Below, piece by piece: positions 1-5,750 of a DNA stretch of 5,780 nucleotides. The DNA comes from Clostridia bacterium (GTDB lineage: Bacteria; Bacillota; Clostridia; Oscillospirales; SIG627). The notes under the pieces are model-generated. The model saw only the letters and a list, made by a program, of their open reading frames with translations. It did no database searches and was not told the origin of the DNA. Location: positions 1 to 5,780 of the forward strand of contig JAFQUW010000040.1 of the NCBI GenBank assembly GCA_017408325.1, read 5' to 3'. A program made the position numbers and the translations under genes. How positions within the stretch are numbered: the first letter of the stretch is position 1; each line of letters opens with the position of its first letter.

Positions 1-598
1 GCGCCATATTCTTCTGCGCGCCGGCGTAGATGACGCCGAACTTCGTGACGTCCACCGGCTCGGAGAGGATGCAGGAGGACATGTCCGCGACGAGGGGGAT
101 GTCTCCGGTGTCGGGGATGTAGTGGAACTTCGTTCCGAAAATGGTATTGTTGTAGCAGATGTGCACGTAAGAGGCGTCGGGACGGATGTCTTCGCGCGAA
201 ATCTCGGGAATGGAAGAGAAGTTCGACTCCTCGCCCGTGGCGATGAGACGGATGTCACCGTACTTCTTCGCTTCCTGGTACGCCTTCTTGGAGAACTGGC
301 CGGAGACGATGTAGTCTGCCTTCCTGGTCTTGCCGATCAGGTTCAGGGGAACCGCCGCGAACTGGGTAGACGCGCCGCCCTGCAAAAACAGAACTTTGTA
401 GTTGTCGGGGATCTGCATCAAGGTGCGAAGATCCGCCTCCGCCTTTTTGATGATGGCGTCGTAGGTCTTAGAGCGATGGCTCATCTCCATCACGGACATA
501 CCGCTTCCTTGATAATCCGTCATTTCAGCCGCCGCTTTCTCCAGCACGGAGAGGGGAAGCATGGACGGGCCTGCAGAAAAATTGTAAACTCTGGCCAC
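1..598 (-). CDS. serC: Phosphoserine aminotransferase, N-terminal part (cut by window edge)
   Basis: SerC is a cytoplasmic PLP enzyme that transaminates 3-phosphohydroxypyruvate with glutamate to give O-phosphoserine, the second step of serine synthesis; some family members also serve pyridoxal phosphate synthesis. Translating the minus strand gives a SerC N-terminus: MARVYNFSAGPSMLP at the start, then DYQGSGMSVMEMSHRS, then LFLQGGASTQFAAVP. Near the window edge comes YAGAQKNMA, whose lysine (about residue 196, codon 13-11) is the expected Schiff-base lysine. About 199 codons are present of a family length near 360, so the C-terminal small domain lies beyond position 1. I chose the GTG at 598-596 because it gives the usual MARVYNF start and sits 11 nt from a purine-rich AAGAAAGGA. 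A GTG at 607-605 is in frame but only 2 nt from that site. No frameshift is seen. The identification is near certain; the exact start is less so. Confidence 0.96.
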   Translation of the reverse strand, partial: MARVYNFSAGPSMLPLSVLEKAAAEMTDYQGSGMSVMEMSHRSKTYDAIIKKAEADLRTLMQIPDNYKVLFLQGGASTQFAAVPLNLIGKTRKADYIVSGQFSKKAYQEAKKYGDIRLIATGEESNFSSIPEISREDIRPDASYVHICYNNTIFGTKFHYIPDTGDIPLVADMSSCILSEPVDVTKFGVIYAGAQKNMA

Positions 599-609
599 TT
601 CAAACACGA

Positions 610-618
610 TCCTTTCTT
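610..618 (-). promoter_or_regulatory. serC ribosome binding site
   Basis: The minus strand reads AAGAAAGGA here. It lies 11 nt before the GTG at 598 and 2 nt before the in-frame GTG at 607. Spacing and family N-terminus together favour the GTG at 598. There is no nearby in-frame ATG to compete. Confidence 0.6.
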
Positions 619-663
619 GGTATGATTTTTAGAGTTAACCTCAAGAGTTTTTTACACTTTCCT

Positions 664-691
664 ATTATACACTTTTTGGTGGATTCGTCAA
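664..691 (-). promoter_or_regulatory. serC promoter, sigma-A type
   Basis: On the minus strand, TTGACG (691-686) and a perfect TATAAT (669-664) are separated by 16 bp. Transcription should begin near 657, leaving a leader of about 60 nt before serC. That leader is too short for a T-box or a typical riboswitch. The octamer AAAGTGTA occurs twice around the -10 element and could be a regulator site. Confidence 0.85.
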
Positions 692-782
692 GAGACGGCG
701 CGCGACTTCGGCGATTTTGCACAAATAATTTTTTTCAGCAAACTTCTCTTGTGAAACTTGCCGTATCCCCCTCTCTTTCCCC

Positions 783-811
783 TTGATTTTCTCCTTTGTT
801 TGGGCTATAAT
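783..811 (+). promoter_or_regulatory. tRNA-Arg promoter, sigma-A type
   Basis: TTGATT (783-788) and a perfect TATAAT (806-811) are separated by 17 bp. The expected start is near 818, a few bases before the mature tRNA 5' end at 827, as is usual for a single tRNA unit with a short 5' leader removed by RNase P. Confidence 0.85.
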
Positions 812-826
812 GAGACGCAAATACAC

Positions 827-903
827 GCGCTTGTATCTCAGCAGGATAGAGCGTCCGCCTCCTAAGCGGAAGGTCGGGGATTCGAATTCCTTCAGGCGCG
901 CCA
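827..903 (+). tRNA. tRNA-Arg, anticodon CCU (reads AGG)
   Basis: The cloverleaf was folded by hand. The acceptor stem pairs GCGCTTG (827-833) with CAGGCGC (893-899), including one G-U pair. The D arm spans 836-852. The anticodon stem pairs TCCGC (854-858) with GCGGA (866-870) around the loop CTCCTAA, placing CCT at 861-863. A 5-nt variable loop follows, then a T arm with the canonical loop TTCGAAT. The discriminator is G900 and CCA (901-903) is encoded. It decodes the arginine codon AGG. Oddities: D-stem position 10 is T facing C25, the T stem ends in A53-U61 instead of the near-universal G53-C61, and it has two G-U pairs. The gene stands alone between its own promoter and terminator, with no integrase or attachment duplication visible. 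Confidence 0.95.
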
Positions 904-929
904 AAAAGCACTTCCTCGGAAGTGCTTTT
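904..929 (+). terminator. Rho-independent terminator of the tRNA-Arg gene
   Basis: AAAAGCACTTCC (904-915) and GGAAGTGCTTTT (918-929) are exact reverse complements, so the hairpin has up to 12 bp, with a CTCG tetraloop if the inner pair opens. The U-rich 3' arm follows a GC-containing stem. It starts directly after the CCA tail and ends just before the next promoter. Confidence 0.88.
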
Positions 930-932
930 CTA

Positions 933-961
933 TTGCTTCTCTTGCGGGGATATGGTAGAAT
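933..961 (+). promoter_or_regulatory. Promoter of the DUF218/SanA-like gene
   Basis: TTGCTT (933-938) and TAGAAT (956-961) are separated by 17 bp. A TGG just before the -10 gives an extended -10 element. The expected start is near 968. This placement makes the in-frame ATG at 960 unusable, because it lies inside the -10 hexamer, and supports the start at 990. Confidence 0.65.
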
Positions 962-973
962 GAAAAAAACGAG

Positions 974-981
974 AAAAGGAG
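974..981 (+). promoter_or_regulatory. Strong ribosome binding site fixing the start at 990
   Basis: AAAAGGAG lies 8 nt before the ATG at 990, a near-ideal Shine-Dalgarno arrangement. The frame is open back to 783, across the tRNA, so this site is what decides the true start. Confidence 0.85.
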
Positions 982-989
982 AAAAACGG

Positions 990-1688
990 ATGTTCCAAAA
1001 AAGATGGATTCGGCGGGTGATCGTCACGCTTTTGATCCTTTCCCTGCTCGGTGCGGCAGCGGTGTTCGGCATCGACGCACACGTCAGGGGTGCGGCGTCC
1101 GAAAGGATCCTTTCTCTCGAGGAGATCGGGGAGTTTGGGGGAGCGGACTGCATTCTCGTCCTCGGCTGCAAGGTGCACGAAAACGGTCGGCCAAGCGACA
1201 TGCTGCGCGACCGACTCGAGACGGCACTTTCCCTCTTTGACGCAGGTGCGGCACCGAAGCTTCTCATGAGCGGTGACCACGGACAAAAGGAATACGACGA
1301 AGTGAATGCAATGAAGGATTTTGCCGTCGACGCCGGAGTGAAAAGCGAGGACGTTTTTATGGACCACGCGGGCTTTTCCACCTACGAGAGTCTCTACCGT
1401 GCGCGCGAGATCTTCGGGTGCAAAAAAGTGATCGTCGTGACGCAAAAATACCACCTGTATCGCGCGCTCTACATTGCGGAGGCGCTCGGGATCGAGGCGC
1501 GCGGCGTCGCGGCGGATCTGCACACCTACGGTGGGCAGACGGGGCGCGAGGTGCGCGAGATCCTCGCCAGAGGCAAGGACTTTTTCTCCTGTCTTTTCCG
1601 CGCGAAACCGACTTACCTCGGAGAGGCGATCCCGATCTCGGGAAACGGCGATCTGACCAACGACAAAAACGGGGCCGCGTTCGCGTAA
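990..1688 (+). CDS. SanA/YdcF-type DUF218 membrane-anchored protein
   Basis: The 232-residue protein has a positively charged N-terminus (K4, R5, R8, R9), one hydrophobic segment at about residues 9-28, and a DUF218 domain from about 52 to 200. This predicts a single-pass protein with the domain outside the membrane. Family-type motifs are CILVLGCKV (54-62), LLMSGDHG (91-98), DHAGFSTYES (125-134) and VTQKYHLYRAL (150-160). The tail YLGEAIPISGNGD (209-221) is typical of the SanA branch. In enteric bacteria SanA affects vancomycin exclusion at high temperature and the related ElyC affects envelope polymer synthesis; the biochemical activity of the family is poorly defined, and I do not transfer those phenotypes to this protein. 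The gene forms its own unit between a promoter at 933-961 and a terminator overlapping its stop. It uses AGG twice and CGG three times, unlike the strongly CGC-biased genes downstream, which suggests modest expression. Family membership is confident; function is not. Confidence 0.88.
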   Translation: MFQKRWIRRVIVTLLILSLLGAAAVFGIDAHVRGAASERILSLEEIGEFGGADCILVLGCKVHENGRPSDMLRDRLETALSLFDAGAAPKLLMSGDHGQKEYDEVNAMKDFAVDAGVKSEDVFMDHAGFSTYESLYRAREIFGCKKVIVVTQKYHLYRALYIAEALGIEARGVAADLHTYGGQTGREVREILARGKDFFSCLFRAKPTYLGEAIPISGNGDLTNDKNGAAFA

Positions 1689-1702
1689 CGCCCCGTTTTT
1701 TT
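1665..1702 (+). terminator. Rho-independent terminator overlapping the DUF218 stop codon
   Basis: AAAAACGGGGC (1665-1675) pairs with GCCCCGTTTTT (1690-1700), followed by two more T to give a 7-T run. The 14-nt interior (1676-1689) holds the TAA stop at 1686-1688 and can form a few extra pairs. The 5' arm therefore encodes the last residues of the DUF218 protein. It separates this gene from the DUF1015-valS operon. Confidence 0.88.
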
Positions 1703-1727
1703 GTGACGCGAAAAAGCGCGCAGATAC

Positions 1728-1756
1728 TTGCATTTTTCCGGATAATATTATATAAT
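1728..1756 (+). promoter_or_regulatory. Promoter of the DUF1015-valS operon
   Basis: TTGCAT (1728-1733) and a perfect TATAAT (1751-1756) are separated by 17 bp. The expected start is near 1763, giving a leader of only about 37 nt. The whole 1738-1775 stretch is extremely AT-rich, with overlapping -10-like hexamers, so the exact start could shift by a few bases. There is no room for a T-box or other long leader RNA. Confidence 0.8.
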
Positions 1757-1783
1757 AATATGATTTTTCAAAATTTAACAGAA

Positions 1784-1788
1784 AAGGA
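1784..1788 (+). promoter_or_regulatory. Ribosome binding site of the DUF1015 gene
   Basis: AAGGA lies 11 nt before the ATG at 1800. The spacing is somewhat long, but this is the only purine-rich match in the short leader. Confidence 0.6.
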
Positions 1789-1799
1789 AGTCAATCATT

Positions 1800-3074
1800 A
1801 TGGCTGAAATCAGACCCTTCGGCGCACTGCGCTTCACCGAAAAAGCGGGCGACCTTGCCTCCTGCCTCTGCCCTCCCTACGACATCATCCCCGAATCCGA
1901 GCGCGTAGCCCTCGCCGAACAGAACCCCAACAACGTCATCCGACTCGAGCTGCCGCGCGGCGAGAACCCCTATGAACAGGCCGCCGCGACTCTGAAGGAC
2001 TGGATGGAACGCGGCATCCTCGCCGAGGACGCCGAGGAAGGCCTCTACGTCTACGAGGAGGAGTTCGAAGTCAAGAGCGAGATCAAAAAGATCCGCGGGC
2101 TTGTCTGCACCGTCCGTCTGGAGGAATTCTCCAAGGGCGTCGTACTTCCCCACGAGGAGACCCTCTCGAAGGCGAAGCAGGACCGCTTCAACCTGATGTG
2201 TGCCTGTGGCTGCAACTTCAGCCAGATCTACAGCATGTACCTCGATCCCGAGAAGGTCGTCCGCCGCGAGCTGGACAAGATCGCCTCGACGACTCCCGAA
2301 AACGACCTGGTCACCTCCGACGGCATCACCCAGCGTCTGTGGGTCTGCCGCGACCGCGAGACGATCGCAAAGATCGCCGACGCCTTCTCCGAAAAGCAAC
2401 TTTACATCGCCGACGGTCACCATCGCTATGAGACGGCGATCAACTACCGCAACCATCTGCACGAACAGGGCGTTGCGACCGACCCCGACGACAAGGCGAA
2501 CTTCGTGATGATGTATCTCATCGACATCGACGACGAGGGGCTCGTGATCTTCCCGACGCACCGCGTGCTTTTTGATCTTGAGGCGTTCGATCTCGACGCG
2601 GTCCTTGCCAAGGTGAGCGAATACTTCACCGTCGAACACCGCGAGGGCACCGAGGGCATTGAGGACGAGCTTGCCAAATACGCCGACACGCCGAGCTTTG
2701 CGCTCTATGTGGGCGGCGATTCCTGGAAGCTGCTCCGACTCAAGGACGCTTCCGTGCTCGACAGACTCATCACCGACCGCAGTGCCGCCTACCGCGCGCT
2801 CGACGTCACCGCGCTGCACAGCCTGATTCTGGAGGTGTGCTTCGGAATCGACCGCGAAAATATGGCAAACCAGAAGAACCTGATCTACACGCGCGACGAA
2901 AAAGAGGCTCTCGACCTCGTTCGAGAAGGACGCGCGAACTGCTCCTTCATCTTAAACCCCACCAAGATCCACCAGATCCGCGACGTTGCCGCCGCAAGCG
3001 ACAAGATGCCGCAGAAATCCACCTACTTCTATCCGAAGCTCATCACGGGACTGACGATGAACAAACTTCTGTAA
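1800..3074 (+). CDS. DUF1015 family protein (function unknown)
   Basis: The 424-residue soluble protein has no signal peptide or membrane segment. It matches the conserved bacterial and archaeal DUF1015 family (COG4198) over its full length, so it appears intact. Recognisable stretches are IRPFGALRF (4-12), CPPYDII (24-30), NVIRLELPRG (45-54), LPHEETLSKAK (116-126), NFSQIYSMY (139-147), YIADGHHRYETAINYR (202-217) and the C-terminal KMPQKSTYFYPKLITGL. The DGHHRYETA stretch resembles the nucleotide-binding motif of ParB/sulfiredoxin-fold proteins; that is my inference. Family genes often lie beside serA and serC in Firmicutes, and serC is about 1.2 kb away here on the other strand. The next gene, valS, starts 12 nt after its stop, so the two should be co-transcribed. 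Cysteines cluster at 22/24 and 134/136/138. The start has a promoter and a ribosome binding site upstream, and the N-terminus fits the family. No function is established. Confidence 0.92.
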   Translation: MAEIRPFGALRFTEKAGDLASCLCPPYDIIPESERVALAEQNPNNVIRLELPRGENPYEQAAATLKDWMERGILAEDAEEGLYVYEEEFEVKSEIKKIRGLVCTVRLEEFSKGVVLPHEETLSKAKQDRFNLMCACGCNFSQIYSMYLDPEKVVRRELDKIASTTPENDLVTSDGITQRLWVCRDRETIAKIADAFSEKQLYIADGHHRYETAINYRNHLHEQGVATDPDDKANFVMMYLIDIDDEGLVIFPTHRVLFDLEAFDLDAVLAKVSEYFTVEHREGTEGIEDELAKYADTPSFALYVGGDSWKLLRLKDASVLDRLITDRSAAYRALDVTALHSLILEVCFGIDRENMANQKNLIYTRDEKEALDLVREGRANCSFILNPTKIHQIRDVAAASDKMPQKSTYFYPKLITGLTMNKLL

Positions 3075-3076
3075 GC

Positions 3077-3080
3077 GAGG
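3077..3080 (+). promoter_or_regulatory. Weak ribosome binding site of valS
   Basis: GAGG sits 6 nt before the ATG at 3087, inside the 12-nt gap after the DUF1015 stop. An alternative ATG at 3099 (giving MLEKTYSP) has an AAAGG about 5 nt upstream. The true start could be either, a difference of four residues. Confidence 0.5.
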
Positions 3081-3086
3081 CAAGTT

Positions 3087-5705
3087 ATGAAAGGCGAAAT
3101 GCTCGAAAAAACGTACTCCCCCTCCTCCTTTGAGGAAAAGCACTACAAGGCCTGGATGGAGGGCGGCTACTTTGATCCCAAGCCCGGCGAGAAGGGCACC
3201 TTCTCCGTGGTGATCCCCCCGCCCAACGTGACGGGTCAGCTCCACCTCGGTCATGCGCTCAATCATACCACGCAGGACATCCTCGTGCGCTACAAGCGCA
3301 TGCAGGGCTTTGAGACCCTGTGGCTGCCCGGCACCGACCACGCCGGCATTGCCACCCAGATCCGCGTCGAACAGGCACTCCGCGAGGAAGAGGGCAAAAG
3401 CCGCCACGACCTCGGACGCGAGAAGTTCACCGAACGCGTTTGGGAGTGGAAGGAAAAATACGGCGCGACGATCATCAACCAGACGCAGAAGCTCGGCTCT
3501 TCCTGCGATTTTTCCCGTCTGCGCTTCACGATGGACGAGGGCCTTTCCCGCGCGGTGCGCAAAACCTTCGTGGACTACTACAACAAGGGCCTGATCTACC
3601 AAGGCTACCGCATCACCAACTGGTGTCCGCACTGCGTCACCGCCCTCGCCGACACCGAAGTCGAGCACAAGGACCTGGACGGTCATTTCTGGGATATCAA
3701 CTATCCGCTTGCCGACGGCAGCGGTTACGTGACCATCGCCACCACGCGCCCCGAGACGCTGCTCGGTGACACGGCACTTGCCGTGCATCCCGAGGACGAG
3801 CGCTACAAGAACATCGTGGGCAAGGACGTCATCCTTCCCCTCCTCGGCCGCCGCATCCCCGTGATCGCCGACGAATACGTCGAGCGCGAGTTCGGCACGG
3901 GCGTGGTGAAGATCACCCCCTGCCACGACCCCAACGACTTTGAGGTCGGTCTGCGCCACGACCTGCCGCAGATCTGCGTCTTTGACGACCACGCGCGTGT
4001 CAACGAAAACGGCGGCAAGTACGAGGGACTCGAACGCTTCGAAGCGAGACGACAGATCCTCGCCGATCTCGAGGCCGAAGGTCTGCTCGTCGGCGAACGC
4101 GCCCATTCCCACGCCGTCGGTCACTGCTACCGCTGCGGCACCGTCATTGAGCCGCTTGCCTCCAAGCAGTGGTTCGTGAAGATGAAGCCGCTCGCCGAGC
4201 CCGCTATCGCCGCCGTCAAAAACGGCGACATCAAGTTCGTGCCCGAACACTTTGAAAAGATCTACTTAAACTGGATGGAAAACATCCACGACTGGTGCAT
4301 CTCCCGTCAGCTCTGGTGGGGTCACCGCATCCCTGCCTTCTACTGCGACGACTGCGGCAAGACCACCGTCAGTGAGACCGATCTTACCGTTTGTCCGCAC
4401 TGCGGCGGAAAAGTCCGTCAGGACGAAGACGTGCTGGACACCTGGTTCTCCTCGGCGCTGTGGCCCTTCTCCACGCTGGGTTGGCCCGAGAACACCGAGG
4501 ATCTTGCCCGTTACTACCCGACGAGCGTACTCGTCACCGCTTACGACATCATCACCTTCTGGGTCTCCAAGATGATCTTCTCCGGTCTCGCGCTGACCGA
4601 CAAGGCTCCCTTCCCGACCGTCTTCATTCACGGTCTCGTGCGCGACAACAAGGGCAGAAAAATGTCGAAATCCCTCGGCAACGGCATCGATCCTCTGGAG
4701 GTCGTCGAGCAGTACGGCGCAGACGCCCTGCGCTTCACGCTCGCCACGGGTTCCACCCCCGGCAACGACCTGCGCTTCTCCCTCGACCGCGTCGAGGCAA
4801 GCCGCAACTTTGCCAACAAGCTTTGGAACGCCTCCCGTTTCGTGCTGATGAACCTCGACGATGAGGTCGCCGCCGATCCTGCCGCGACCGCGCTTGCCAC
4901 CGAGGACAAGTGGATCCTCGGCGAATTCCACCGTCTGGTCGACGAAGTCAGTGCCAACCTCGACAAATACGAGATCGGCATTGCGCTCTCCAAGCTCTAC
5001 GACTTCGTGTGGGACATCTTCTGTGACTGGTACATTGAGCTCTCCAAGCCACGCCTGATGAACAAGGGCACCGCAGAGAACGCCGCCGCGCAGTCGACGC
5101 TTGCCTACGTCCTCTCCGGCACCCTCAAGCTGCTGCACCCGATCATGCCCTTCATCACCGAAGAGATCTACCAGAAGCTGCCCAACAGCACCTCCTCCAT
5201 TATGATCTCCGAGTGGCCGCAGAGCCGTGCAGACTTCGCGTTTGACGCCGAAATGAGCGCGATGGAGCGCGTGATCGACGCGATCACCGCCGTCCGCCGC
5301 ATCCGCGCCGAGAAGAACGTATCCCCGAAGGTGAAGGCTCCCGTCTATCTCAAGACCGAGTTTGAGAGCGACTTTTCCGGTGCGACGACCTTCTTTGAGA
5401 GACTTGCCGGTGCCGACAGTCTCTCCTTTGTCAAGGAAGCGCCCGAAGGCTGTATCGCCGCCGCAACGACCGCTTCCACCGTCTTCTTGCGTCTGTCCGA
5501 CCTGGTTGACACCGAAGCGGAAAAGAAAAAGCTTTCCGCCGAATGCGAGAATCTTGAAAAGCTCATCCTCTCCACGCAGAAGAAGCTTGACAACGCCGAC
5601 TTCGTCGCCCGCGCACCCGAAGCCGTCGTCCAGAAGGAACGCGACAAGCTCGCAGGCTACGAAGCCGCTCTGCAGAACGCAAAGGACGCACTCGCCGCGC
5701 TGTAA
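3087..5705 (+). CDS. valS: Valyl-tRNA synthetase
   Basis: This cytoplasmic class Ia synthetase charges tRNA-Val with valine using ATP. The 872 residues match the usual bacterial length. In order: the catalytic start PPPNVTGQLHLGHALN, with PPPNVTG at 44-50 and the HIGH-type signature HLGH at 53-56; the CP1 editing domain, with TTRPET at 219-224 and GTGVVKITPCHDPNDF from 270, which removes mischarged threonine and contains the conserved aspartate D281; cysteine pairs C347/C350, C420/C423 and C436/C439, likely zinc knuckles; DTWFSSALWPFSTLGWPE; the KMSKS loop at 525-529, followed by LGNGIDPLEVVEQYGADALRF (split as LGNGIDPLEVV and EQYGADALRF); the helical anticodon-binding domain from about 606, including CDWYIELSKPRL; and a C-terminal coiled coil at about 808-872. 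All key motifs are intact. It follows DUF1015 by 12 nt and shares its promoter. No T-box precedes it, although valS is often T-box controlled in Firmicutes. Confidence 0.99.
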   Translation: MKGEMLEKTYSPSSFEEKHYKAWMEGGYFDPKPGEKGTFSVVIPPPNVTGQLHLGHALNHTTQDILVRYKRMQGFETLWLPGTDHAGIATQIRVEQALREEEGKSRHDLGREKFTERVWEWKEKYGATIINQTQKLGSSCDFSRLRFTMDEGLSRAVRKTFVDYYNKGLIYQGYRITNWCPHCVTALADTEVEHKDLDGHFWDINYPLADGSGYVTIATTRPETLLGDTALAVHPEDERYKNIVGKDVILPLLGRRIPVIADEYVEREFGTGVVKITPCHDPNDFEVGLRHDLPQICVFDDHARVNENGGKYEGLERFEARRQILADLEAEGLLVGERAHSHAVGHCYRCGTVIEPLASKQWFVKMKPLAEPAIAAVKNGDIKFVPEHFEKIYLNWMENIHDWCISRQLWWGHRIPAFYCDDCGKTTVSETDLTVCPHCGGKVRQDEDVLDTWFSSALWPFSTLGWPENTEDLARYYPTSVLVTAYDIITFWVSKMIFSGLALTDKAPFPTVFIHGLVRDNKGRKMSKSLGNGIDPLEVVEQYGADALRFTLATGSTPGNDLRFSLDRVEASRNFANKLWNASRFVLMNLDDEVAADPAATALATEDKWILGEFHRLVDEVSANLDKYEIGIALSKLYDFVWDIFCDWYIELSKPRLMNKGTAENAAAQSTLAYVLSGTLKLLHPIMPFITEEIYQKLPNSTSSIMISEWPQSRADFAFDAEMSAMERVIDAITAVRRIRAEKNVSPKVKAPVYLKTEFESDFSGATTFFERLAGADSLSFVKEAPEGCIAAATTASTVFLRLSDLVDTEAEKKKLSAECENLEKLILSTQKKLDNADFVARAPEAVVQKERDKLAGYEAALQNAKDALAAL

Positions 5706-5716
5706 CCGAGTGTTCT

Positions 5717-5750
5717 CTTCTTTCTTCTTTCATGAGAAAGAAGAAAGAAG
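5717..5750 (+). repeat. Perfect 15-bp inverted repeat after valS
   Basis: CTTCTTTCTTCTTTC (5717-5731) and GAAAGAAGAAAGAAG (5736-5750) are exact reverse complements around a 4-nt loop ATGA. It begins 11 nt after the valS stop, where a terminator is expected. However, the stem is AT-rich with strict purine/pyrimidine strands, and no T-run follows on either strand. It may protect the 3' end of the mRNA or act as a weak or factor-assisted terminator. A further AAAGAAGAAAG (5752-5762) can pair with 5720-5730 as an alternative. Confidence 0.75.

Noticed and set aside
122..625. Plus-strand frame of 167 codons
   Set aside because: It is antisense to serC, whose minus-strand translation is unmistakable. 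It has no ribosome binding site.
827..930. tRNA 3' end as an integration site for a mobile element
   Set aside because: No duplication of the tRNA 3' end, integrase or element gene is present. Its terminator and an ordinary gene follow directly.
783..989. Open N-terminal extension of the DUF218 gene reading through the tRNA
   Set aside because: It would cross the tRNA, its terminator and the next promoter. A strong ribosome binding site 8 nt before 990 and the family-like N-terminus there mark the real start.
665..1381. Minus-strand frame of 238 codons
   Set aside because: It is antisense to the tRNA and the DUF218 gene, starts inside that gene and resembles no protein family.
2952..4250. 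Minus-strand frame of 432 codons, with similar ones at 1791-2819 and 4266-5138
   Set aside because: These lie opposite DUF1015 and valS. The biased third-position C/G of those genes removes antisense stops. The translations are rich in V, G, D and A and show no family motif.
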